Shown: in pieces, positions 58,057 to 64,000 of the stretch
How positions within the stretch are numbered: position 1 is the first letter of the stretch
How the letters are laid out: each line of letters begins with the position of its first letter
DNA from: JBEEFP01 sp041166085
GTDB taxonomy: Bacteria; Actinomycetota; Acidimicrobiia; Acidimicrobiales; JAFATL01
DNA length: 64,000 nt
Assembly (NCBI GenBank): GCA_041166085.1
Contig: JBEEFP010000083.1
Coordinates: 18,783 to 82,782, forward strand
Direction of reading: 5' to 3'
Made by a program: the position numbers and the translations under genes
Notes under the pieces: model-generated
The model's input: only the letters and a program-made list of their open reading frames with translations
Databases searched by the model: none
Told to the model about the DNA's origin: nothing

Positions 58057-58706
58057 GAACCGGACGGGCGGTGCTCGCGCCTTTCGTCGAGCCGGGCCGC
58101 ATGGGCCGCGGCCTGGGTGCGCCGGTCGTAACCGAGCTTGGACAGCACGTTGGACACGTAGTTCTTGACCGTCTTCTCCGCCAGGAACATGTGCTCGCCG
58201 ATCTGACGGTTGCTGAGCCCCTCGCCGATGAGCTCGAAGATGCGGCGTTCCTGGTCGGTCAGCGCACCCAGCTCGTCGTCCTCCGGCTTCGATCGCAGGC
58301 GTTCGAGCACCCGGGTTGTCACGGCGGGGTCGAGCAGGGATTCCCCGCGGCTCACGCGACGGACGGCGTCGACGAGGTCGTGGCCCTTGACCTGCTTGAG
58401 GACGTAGCCGGCCGCCCCCGCCATGATCGAGCTGAAGAGCGCCTCGTCGTCGGAGAAGGAGGTGAGCATCATGCAGAACACCTCGGGATGACGGGAGCGG
58501 ATCTCCCGGCACACCTCCACCCCGCTGCCGTCGGGGAGCTGGACATCGAGCACGGCCACGTCCGGCTTGGTGGGTGGGATCCGCGCCAGCGCCTCCTCGG
58601 CCGAGGAGGCCTCGCCGACGATCTCGATGTCAGCCTCGGCCTCGAGCAGCTCGCGCAGGCCGCGTCGCACGATCTCATGGTCGTCGAGGAGGAAGACCCG
58701 GATCAC
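58053..58706 (-). CDS. devR: NarL/DevR-like response regulator
   Basis: The 217-residue response regulator has a receiver domain (VFLLDDHEIVRRGL, phospho-acceptor D54 in AVLDVQLPDG, Lys in VLKQVKGHDL) and a LuxR-type helix-turn-helix (TDQERRIFELIGEGLSNRQIG, TVKNYVSNVLSKLG). The linker and DNA-recognition helix are very like DevR/DosR of mycobacteria. The divergent DevS-like kinase gene starts 59 bp away. DosR-box-like palindromes occur within 5 kb downstream of the pair, so this protein is the probable activator. The symbol is by homology only. Confidence 0.9.
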   Translation of the reverse strand: MIRVFLLDDHEIVRRGLRELLEAEADIEIVGEASSAEEALARIPPTKPDVAVLDVQLPDGSGVEVCREIRSRHPEVFCMMLTSFSDDEALFSSIMAGAAGYVLKQVKGHDLVDAVRRVSRGESLLDPAVTTRVLERLRSKPEDDELGALTDQERRIFELIGEGLSNRQIGEHMFLAEKTVKNYVSNVLSKLGYDRRTQAAAHAARLDERREHRPSGS

Positions 58707-58751
58707 GATCGACAGCTTGTCACCCTCACCGACCGAGAAATCAGGCTGCCG

Positions 58752-58757
58752 TAGTAT
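58752..58757 (+). promoter_or_regulatory. -10 element of DevS-like kinase gene
   Basis: TAGTAT ends 8 nt before ATG 58766, with no ribosome-binding site between, consistent with a leaderless message. The divergent devR-like start is 46 bp upstream of it. Confidence 0.5.
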
Positions 58758-58765
58758 TTCGACTG

Positions 58766-60433
58766 ATGATCGAAGACTCCCCGCGGGCCACAGGGGCCGA
58801 GGGGAGCCTCGAGCACGCCGGACCCGCCGGCCTGCGCAGGCTGTTGGACGCCATGCTCGTCGTGGGCGAAGGGCTCGATCTCGAGGCGACGCTCCGACAG
58901 ATCATCGAATCGGCCGTCGAGCTCGTCGATGCCCGGTACGGGGCTCTGGGTGTGCTCGACGAGGGCGGTGTCGAACTGGCGCAGTTCATCACTGTCGGCA
59001 TCGACGACGAGACCCACGCGCGCATCGGCACTCTGCCCAAGGGTCGAGGGATCCTGGGCCTCCTCATCAGCGATCCCCGTCCCCTGCGCCTGCCCGTCTT
59101 GGGCGAGCACGCGGCCGCCTACGGGTTCCCGGCCAACCACCCGCCGATGGGTTCGTTCCTCGGCGTGCCCGTGCGGGTTCGCGACGTGGTCTTCGGAAAC
59201 CTCTACCTCACCGACAAGCGCTCGGCTGAGTTCTTCACCGATGCCGACGAGCATCTGGTCACGGCGTTGGCCACCGCGGCCGGCATCGCCATCGAGAACG
59301 CGCGCCTCTACGAGCAGGCGCGTCGCCGGGAAGCGTCGTTGAGCGCCATGCAGGGTGTGGCGACGGCGCTGCTGGCGGGGGCGGCCCGACGAGAGAGCCT
59401 GCAGCTGGTCGCCTTCCACGCTCGGAACCTGGTCGGCGCCGACCTGGCCACCATTGCCCTTCCGGGACGCTCGGAGGACTCGATGCTCATCGAGGTGGCC
59501 GACGGCCCGGCCGGGGCGGACCTCACCGGTCGGGCGTTTGCTCGGCGCGGGTCGGTGTCCGGGGAGGTCATGAGCACGGGTCGGGCGACGATCCTCACCG
59601 GTGCCTCATCCGACGAGCGACGAGACCAGTTCCAGGTGGAGCTGGGCGAGATCGGTCCGGCCGCGTTCCTCCCGCTCTGGGCGGCGGACGGTCCGTACGG
59701 CACGCTGGCCGTGGCGCGGGTCGAAGGCGGTTCCCCGTTCGATCCAGCCGATCTCGAGATGCTGCAGGGTTTCGCAGCTCAGGCCAGCATCAGCATCGAG
59801 TACGAGCGATCGCGCGCCGATGTGCAGCGGCTGGCGCGGCTGGAGGACCAGGAGCGCATCGCCCGCGACCTGCACGACACGGTGATCCAGCGCCTCTTCG
59901 CCACCGGCCTCTCCCTGCAAGGGGCACTGCGCCTGCTCGACGACGAGCAGGCGGCCGGACGGATCCAGCGTGCCGTCGACGATCTCGACGAGACGGTCAA
60001 GGAGATCCGATCGGCGATCTTCGGGCTCGGTGCCGCTCGGGACAAGAGCGACGGGCTCAGGGCCCGGGTGCTCGATGTGGTGAACGATTGCGTGGCGGCG
60101 GCCAGCTTCGATCCGCACGTCGTCTTCGACGGCCCTGTGGACACGACGGCCGACGATCTCGGCGCCGACCTCCTGGCCACGCTGCGCGAGGCGCTCACCA
60201 ACGTCGTCCGCCATGCCGTTGCGACTCGCGTCAGCGTCAGCGTGCGTCACACGGGGACGCAGGTGGTCTTGAAGGTGAGCGACGACGGAGCCGGCATGCC
60301 CGGATCCGACGTCGTCGCCGGCAGCGGCCTCCTGAACATGCGCGAGCGCGCGGAACGGCGACGTGGATCGCTGGAGCTCCGGCCCGCGTTGCCGCAGGGC
60401 ACGGTGCTCGAGTGGACGGCGCCGCTCTCCTAG
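58766..60433 (+). CDS. devS: DevS/DosT-like GAF-GAF sensor histidine kinase
   Basis: The 555-residue cytoplasmic histidine kinase has two GAF domains (about 30-185 and 205-355), a HisKA_3 dimerisation region with the phospho-acceptor H370 in ARDLHDTVIQRLFATG, and a HATPase_c domain (LREALTNVVRHA, SDDGAGMPG). The first GAF contains YGFPANHPPMGSFLGVPV; the His (H125) in FPxxHPPM aligns with the loop that holds the heme-ligating His in DevS/DosT, so heme-based sensing of oxygen, NO or redox is likely. It is divergent from the DevR-like gene. ATG 58766 is supported by the -10 at 58752. Confidence 0.92.
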   Translation: MIEDSPRATGAEGSLEHAGPAGLRRLLDAMLVVGEGLDLEATLRQIIESAVELVDARYGALGVLDEGGVELAQFITVGIDDETHARIGTLPKGRGILGLLISDPRPLRLPVLGEHAAAYGFPANHPPMGSFLGVPVRVRDVVFGNLYLTDKRSAEFFTDADEHLVTALATAAGIAIENARLYEQARRREASLSAMQGVATALLAGAARRESLQLVAFHARNLVGADLATIALPGRSEDSMLIEVADGPAGADLTGRAFARRGSVSGEVMSTGRATILTGASSDERRDQFQVELGEIGPAAFLPLWAADGPYGTLAVARVEGGSPFDPADLEMLQGFAAQASISIEYERSRADVQRLARLEDQERIARDLHDTVIQRLFATGLSLQGALRLLDDEQAAGRIQRAVDDLDETVKEIRSAIFGLGAARDKSDGLRARVLDVVNDCVAAASFDPHVVFDGPVDTTADDLGADLLATLREALTNVVRHAVATRVSVSVRHTGTQVVLKVSDDGAGMPGSDVVAGSGLLNMRERAERRRGSLELRPALPQGTVLEWTAPLS

Positions 60434-60873
60434 TTCGGAGGGCCGTTCCCGAGAGCGGCGAAGGCATCGACGGTGATGCGCCGACCGGAGATGAGGTCGA
60501 TCGAGATCGAGATCAGCCGCTCCTCGTCCCCACTCGGTGCCCATCGGGGCGGTGCATGGGGGAGGGCACATGACGCGGCGGAGGGCCCTGCGTTGCGGGC
60601 GATGCCGGTCACCAGGACGCTCCAGCCAGAGTGCTCGAAGGGGTCGATGTCGTCGACCTCGAAGACGACGACGGCGTTCCTCGTTGCCGTGTCGAGCTTC
60701 GTCCCCTTCCCGGTGCGGACGAAGATGTGTTCGTCGCTCACCATGAAGTTGACGGGCAGGATGACCGGGAGGGCGCCCGAGGTCACGCCGATCCGACCGA
60801 GGGTCGATCCGCCCAGCAAGCGAAGGCACTCCTCGCGTCCAAGCACCTCCAGGCCGTTGCGGTCGAAGTCCAT
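60430..60873 (-). CDS. PPOX (pyridoxamine 5'-phosphate oxidase)-family protein 1
   Basis: The 147-residue split-beta-barrel protein has GGSTLGRIGVTSGALPVILPVNFMVSDEHIFVR, TGKGTKLD, and NAVVVFEVDDID, the usual FMN/F420-binding framework of short PPOX proteins. In mycobacteria similar proteins belong to the DosR regulon. It overlaps the 3' end of the kinase gene by 4 bp. Its start faces the DosR-box-like region at 60909-60948, 36 bp away. Reaction unknown. Confidence 0.88.
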   Translation of the reverse strand: MDFDRNGLEVLGREECLRLLGGSTLGRIGVTSGALPVILPVNFMVSDEHIFVRTGKGTKLDTATRNAVVVFEVDDIDPFEHSGWSVLVTGIARNAGPSAASCALPHAPPRWAPSGDEERLISISIDLISGRRITVDAFAALGNGPPN

Positions 60874-60908
60874 GCACCCAGCTTCGGCGGCGCGTGGGCG
60901 CGGTGCCA

Positions 60909-60948
60909 GGGGAGAAGGTCCCGTCGTCGAGCAGGGACCTTTGACTCT
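60909..60948. promoter_or_regulatory. Pair of DosR-box-like elements between divergent PPOX and ADH genes
   Basis: GGGGAGAAGGTCCC (60909-60922) and GGGACCTTTGACTCT (60934-60948) resemble the DosR box GGGACTWWAGTCCC, with centres about 25 bp apart. They lie between the divergent starts at 60873 and 61016 and could activate both. Confidence 0.5.
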
Positions 60949-61015
60949 GCTTTTCGTTCCACCGCGTCCTTACCCTCGGAGTGGGCAGCCGACGGCTGAC
61001 CACAGGAGGCCCATC

Positions 61016-62062
61016 ATGCGTGCGCTCGTCTATCACGGTCCGGGAACGATGCTCTGGGAGGACGTGCCGAAGCCGACGCTCCAGGTCGACACGGACGCCA
61101 TCGTGCGGGTGGACGCGACGACGATCTGCGGCACCGACCTGCACATCATGAAGGGCGACGTCCCCACTGTCACCGACGGACGCATCCTGGGTCACGAGGC
61201 GGTCGGCACGGTCGAAGCGGTCGGGACGGGAGTCAAGCGTGTCGCGGTCGGCGACCGTGTCCTCGTGTCGTGCATCACGGCATGCGGGTCGTGCCGGTTC
61301 TGTCGAGAGTCGCGCTACGGCCAGTGCATCGGCGGCGGCGGCTGGATCCTCGGCAACACGATCGACGGCACGCAGGCCGAGTACGTGCGGGTGCCCTTCG
61401 CCGACACCTCGACCTACGCCGCTCCTGACGGAGTCGCGGACGAGGACCTCCTGATGCTGGCCGACATCCTGCCCACCGGCTACGAGGTCGGCGTCCTCAA
61501 CGGCCACGTGCGCCCCGGTGACGTGGTCGCGATCGTCGGCGCCGGCCCGATCGGGCTGGCGGCGATCATGGGGGCTCGTCTGTACAGCCCCAGCCACATC
61601 GTGGCCATCGACAAGGCCGCCAGCCGGCTCGAGGCGGCCAAGCAGTTCGGGGCCGATGTCGTGGTCGACAACGGCCACGAGGACGCGCTCGAGGCCGTGC
61701 GGTCGCTCACGGGTGGACTCGGAGCCGACGTCGCCATCGAGGCCGTCGGCGTACCGGCGACCTTCGAGCTGGCCGCGTCGCTGATCCGACCCGGAGGCCA
61801 CGTGGCCAACATCGGTGTGCACGGCGAGCCGGTCACGCTCCACCTCGAGGAGCTCTGGATCAAGGACGTGACCATCACGACCGGGCTGGTCGACACCCAC
61901 TCGACACCGACTCTGCTGCGCCTGATCACCAGCGGCCGGCTCGACCCCGGACGTTTCATCACGCATCACTTCGACCTCGACCAGTGCGTCGAGGCCTATG
62001 ACGTGTTCTCGCGGGCCGCGGACACCGGCGCCCTGAAGGTCGTCCTCACTCGCAGGGCCTGA
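61016..62062 (+). CDS. Zinc-dependent alcohol dehydrogenase
   Basis: The 348-residue medium-chain dehydrogenase binds catalytic zinc through C38, H60 and E61 (TTICGTDLHIMKGD, LGHEAVG) and structural zinc through CGSCRFCRESRYGQC. The Rossmann motif is IVGAGPIGLAA and the acidic residue after the second strand is IDKAASR, favouring NAD. The substrate is likely an alcohol or aldehyde. ATG 61016 follows AGGAGG. It is downstream of DosR-box-like sites and 3 bp upstream of the GNAT gene, suggesting a hypoxia-induced operon. Confidence 0.95.
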   Translation: MRALVYHGPGTMLWEDVPKPTLQVDTDAIVRVDATTICGTDLHIMKGDVPTVTDGRILGHEAVGTVEAVGTGVKRVAVGDRVLVSCITACGSCRFCRESRYGQCIGGGGWILGNTIDGTQAEYVRVPFADTSTYAAPDGVADEDLLMLADILPTGYEVGVLNGHVRPGDVVAIVGAGPIGLAAIMGARLYSPSHIVAIDKAASRLEAAKQFGADVVVDNGHEDALEAVRSLTGGLGADVAIEAVGVPATFELAASLIRPGGHVANIGVHGEPVTLHLEELWIKDVTITTGLVDTHSTPTLLRLITSGRLDPGRFITHHFDLDQCVEAYDVFSRAADTGALKVVLTRRA

Positions 62063-62065
62063 GCC

Positions 62066-62851
62066 GTGCACCGGCTCATGGAGGCGTCGGCCGCCGGCAA
62101 CGGCCGATGGCAGGCCGACGTCATCCTGGCCGACGGTGGCACGATCCACGTCCGTCCCATCCGACCCACCGATGCTGACGACCTGGTGGCGTTCCACGAG
62201 CGACTGTCTGCCGACAGTCGCTATTTGCGCTTCTTCTCGGTGCACCCCCGGCTCTCAGCGGAGGAGGTGGAGCGGTTCACGTGCGTCGACATGGTCGATC
62301 GTGTCGCCTTGGTCGCAGAGCTGACGGGTGAGCTCCTCGCCGTCGGACGCTTCGACCGCAGGCCGGGTGCGAATGACGCTGAGGTCGCCTTCGTCGTGGC
62401 GGATGCCCACCACGGGCGCGGGATCGCGACGGTCCTCCTGGAGCAGCTCGCGGCGGTGGCTCGGGAGCGCGGCATCGCCCGCTTCACCGCCGAGGTCCTG
62501 CCTTCCAACCGGGTGATGCTCGCTGTCTTCGCGGCCGCCGGATGGGCGGTGACGCGGACCTTCGACGAGGGCGTCGTGCACGTGGAGATGTCGATCTCCC
62601 GCGGAGTCGGGACCAAGGGCCCTGCCGAAGTCGTCTTCATGCCCTCCCGGACCCAAGCCCGCCCGTCTCACTGTGGAGGCATGACAAACCCTGAGGCCGA
62701 GCCTGCGCCGCCGGCCGCGAGCACGGATCCCGACTGCACTGTCCGTCGGTACCGAAATGCAATGTGGGCCTCATCGTTCCGTCACCGCCCCGGCAGACGC
62801 AGCGCTGACGCCGGGGTTCAGCGATTCGATTCAGACAAGGAGACGACATGA
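62066..62851 (+). CDS. GNAT-family N-acetyltransferase with C-terminal extension
   Basis: The 261-residue protein has a GNAT domain (about 25-185): LADGGTIHVRPIRPTDADDLVAF, EVAFVVADAHHGRGIATVLLEQL (acetyl-CoA-binding HGRGIA) and LAVFAAAGW. It is close to the acetyltransferase module of protein acetyltransferases such as Pat. The C-terminal about 70 residues (from SRTQARPSHC) look non-globular and overlap the DosR-box-like palindrome at 62609; they may not be part of the functional enzyme. Its stop overlaps the next start (ATGA). GTG 62066 is used; ATG 62078 is possible. Confidence 0.82.
   Translation: MHRLMEASAAGNGRWQADVILADGGTIHVRPIRPTDADDLVAFHERLSADSRYLRFFSVHPRLSAEEVERFTCVDMVDRVALVAELTGELLAVGRFDRRPGANDAEVAFVVADAHHGRGIATVLLEQLAAVARERGIARFTAEVLPSNRVMLAVFAAAGWAVTRTFDEGVVHVEMSISRGVGTKGPAEVVFMPSRTQARPSHCGGMTNPEAEPAPPAASTDPDCTVRRYRNAMWASSFRHRPGRRSADAGVQRFDSDKETT
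62609..62623. promoter_or_regulatory. DosR-box-like palindrome inside GNAT gene
   Basis: GGGACCAAGGGCCCT matches the DosR-box symmetry (GGGACC..GGTCCC-like, one-base change) and lies about 225 bp upstream of the PPOX 2 start. It is within coding sequence and may be coincidental. Confidence 0.4.
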
Positions 62852-63264
62852 ACAGCGACCATGGGTTGACCTACGAGCAGTGCCTCGAGCTCCTCGCCGA
62901 CCAGTGCGTCGGGAGGCTTGCCGTCATCGTGGCCGGGCGTCCCGAGATCTTCCCGATCAACTACGTGCTCGACGGTGACGCGGTGGTCTTCCGGACCAAC
63001 TCCGGCACCAAGCTCTTCGGCACGACACAAGGCGAGGTCGCCTTCGAGGTCGACATCACGCACGCGCCGAGCCTCAGCGGATGGAGCGTCGTCGTCCACG
63101 GCATCGCCCAGGAGGTGACCGACGGTGACCGCGCCGACCTGCAGGAGCGCCTCCACGGTCTGCCGCTGGGCGTGTGGGCCGCCGGTGACCGGCCGCATCT
63201 CATGCGGATCGCCCCAAATGAGATCACGGGCAGGAAGGTCGTGCCCGAGCACCAGTTGGCCTGA
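62848..63264 (+). CDS. PPOX-family protein 2
   Basis: The 138-residue split-barrel protein has CVGRLAVIVAGRPEIFPINYVLDGDAVVFRTNSGTKL and SGWSVVVHGIAQEVTD, a PPOX/F420-or-FMN-binding framework. It is a paralogue of the protein at 60430-60873 and probably binds the same kind of cofactor. The ATGA overlap with the GNAT gene and an AAGGAGACG ribosome-binding site support the start. A perfect GGGACC..GGTCCC palindrome begins directly after its stop. Confidence 0.88.
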   Translation: MNSDHGLTYEQCLELLADQCVGRLAVIVAGRPEIFPINYVLDGDAVVFRTNSGTKLFGTTQGEVAFEVDITHAPSLSGWSVVVHGIAQEVTDGDRADLQERLHGLPLGVWAAGDRPHLMRIAPNEITGRKVVPEHQLA

Positions 63265-63284
63265 ACCGGGACCAAGGTCCCGGT
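63265..63284. promoter_or_regulatory. DosR-box-like palindrome upstream of membrane-protein gene
   Basis: ACCGGGACC-AA-GGTCCCGGT has perfect 9-bp arms. The two-base centre cannot form a hairpin loop easily, so it is more likely a protein-binding site. It closely fits the 20-bp DosR box and lies 97 bp before ATG 63381. Confidence 0.55.
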
Positions 63285-63380
63285 CGCGCCGGACCTACGC
63301 CGGTGCCCACAGGCGGGCGAAGCGACCAGAGTGCAACCAGCGGTCGACGACCGCACGGTCTTACGAGAGGAAGAACCACC

Positions 63381-63941
63381 ATGAAGAAGGCATTCCCGGT
63401 CACCCTGATGGTCCTGGGTCTGGTGTTCCTGGGCGCCGGGGGCTACACGATCAACCGGGGGTTCAACGCTCGGGACCAAGTGCGTACCGAGCTCATCGCC
63501 CAGCGCATCACCACACCGGTGGACGCGTCGATGCCGAACGTCCGAGTCGATTCGGCATCTTCGGCACAGTCGATGGCGGACATCATCGGTCATCACGCCG
63601 ATGAGGCAACCAAGGGCAAGACCTACGCCGAACTCGGCCGGTTCCTGGCCAAGGACGGCACCGACACCAACGACGAGGCCGCTGCGCTGAAGGGTGGCGA
63701 CGGCAAGCCGTTGGCCAACCCGGTTCGCAACGTCTCCTTCCAGGCTTCAGCACTGCGCACGAGCCTCTACACCTCGGTCATGGCCTTCAACGTGGCCCAG
63801 CTGGTCGAAGGCCTCGGGGCCATGATGCTGGCGCTCGGCTTCGCGGTCGGTGGCGTCGGCGTGGCCCTGGCCGGCCTGGCGATGCCTCGCTTCGCCCACC
63901 GGATGCACATCTACCCGGCAGCGGCAGACGCGAAGGCGTAG
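63381..63941 (+). CDS. Membrane protein of unknown function, DosR-like regulon candidate
   Basis: The 186-residue protein has an N-terminal transmembrane segment (FPVTLMVLGLVFLGAGGYTI), an extracytoplasmic middle of about 90 residues, and a second hydrophobic region (about 135-172; GLGAMMLALGFAVGGVGVALAGLA). No family is recognised. ATG 63381 follows a GAGGAAG ribosome-binding site. It stands behind the perfect GGGACC..GGTCCC palindrome, so induction with the DevRS-like system is likely. A strong hairpin terminator follows at 63974-63998. Confidence 0.75.
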   Translation: MKKAFPVTLMVLGLVFLGAGGYTINRGFNARDQVRTELIAQRITTPVDASMPNVRVDSASSAQSMADIIGHHADEATKGKTYAELGRFLAKDGTDTNDEAAALKGGDGKPLANPVRNVSFQASALRTSLYTSVMAFNVAQLVEGLGAMMLALGFAVGGVGVALAGLAMPRFAHRMHIYPAAADAKA

Positions 63942-63973
63942 GCCGTCGAGACAGCACACGACGCAGCGAGCGC

Positions 63974-63998
63974 GGCGCCCGGCCATCGGCCGGGCGCC
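63974..63998 (+). terminator. Hairpin terminator at window end
   Basis: Perfect 11-bp arms GGCGCCCGGCC / GGCCGGGCGCC with an ATC loop, 33 bp after the membrane-protein stop. Confidence 0.75.
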
Positions 63999-64000
63999 CC

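Noticed and set aside
63265..63284. Intrinsic terminator after PPOX 2
   Set aside because: The 9-bp arms are separated by two bases only and no U-tract follows. The DosR-box interpretation is preferred, though termination cannot be excluded.
1..64000. CRISPR array
   Set aside because: No regularly spaced direct repeats with unique spacers were found; repeats seen are pairs only.

Overview
The window is a high-GC chromosomal segment with many GTG starts and 4-bp start/stop overlaps. It carries coenzyme F420-type oxidoreductases, a B12-dependent ribonucleotide reductase, WS/DGAT acyltransferase, acyl-CoA dehydrogenases, AfsR-like STAND ATPases, SpoIIE/STAS partner-switching proteins and a DevR/DevS-like two-component pair. 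Together these point to an actinobacterium, probably an Acidimicrobiia-type lineage; this placement is inferred from gene content only.

Layout. 1-5.3 kb: two related STAND-type regulators arranged tail to tail. 5.3-7.7 kb: ACT-domain protein, glycerol kinase and a 19-residue membrane peptide. 7.7-14.5 kb: nrdJ behind a tandem NrdR-box-like pair, then a SNF2 helicase and a small partner. 14.5-21.9 kb: a secreted protein, an HATPase-GAF-SpoIIE phosphatase, AzlCD, a DUF1361 protein, a RecQ-type helicase and a DEAD-box helicase. 22-29.4 kb: lipid and xenobiotic metabolism (two acyl-CoA dehydrogenases, aldo/keto reductase, amidase, sulfotransferase, M19 dipeptidase, nitroreductase with a divergent TetR). 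30-34.2 kb: a large membrane protein, two cupredoxin lipoproteins and an ECF sigma/anti-sigma pair, possibly a copper or redox module. 34.2-50.1 kb: two c-di-GMP enzymes with sigma-28-like promoters, a heterodimeric ABC exporter, serine hydrolase, MBL hydrolase, F420 oxidoreductase, an LPPTG-tailed phosphoesterase, orn, dut, an Fpg-family glycosylase and WS/DGAT.

50.16-54.42 kb: a tRNA-Gly gene whose last 42 bp are repeated 4.2 kb downstream. They bracket an integrase-less island with a TetR regulator, a secreted CocE-like hydrolase and a ParD-like/zeta-like toxin-antitoxin pair. 54.4-56.5 kb: two STAS proteins, two small membrane or pilin proteins and tRNA-Cys. 56.5-64 kb: a DevR/DevS-like pair followed by PPOX, Zn-alcohol dehydrogenase, GNAT, PPOX and a membrane protein. 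Several GGGACC..GGTCCC palindromes in that region resemble DosR boxes, so it looks like a small dormancy or hypoxia regulon.

Two sequence-level themes run through the window. Convergent genes are often separated by very long, near-perfect palindromes, two of which share one skeleton with compensatory changes. Several genes have a -10 element 7-10 nt before the start codon, suggesting leaderless mRNAs.
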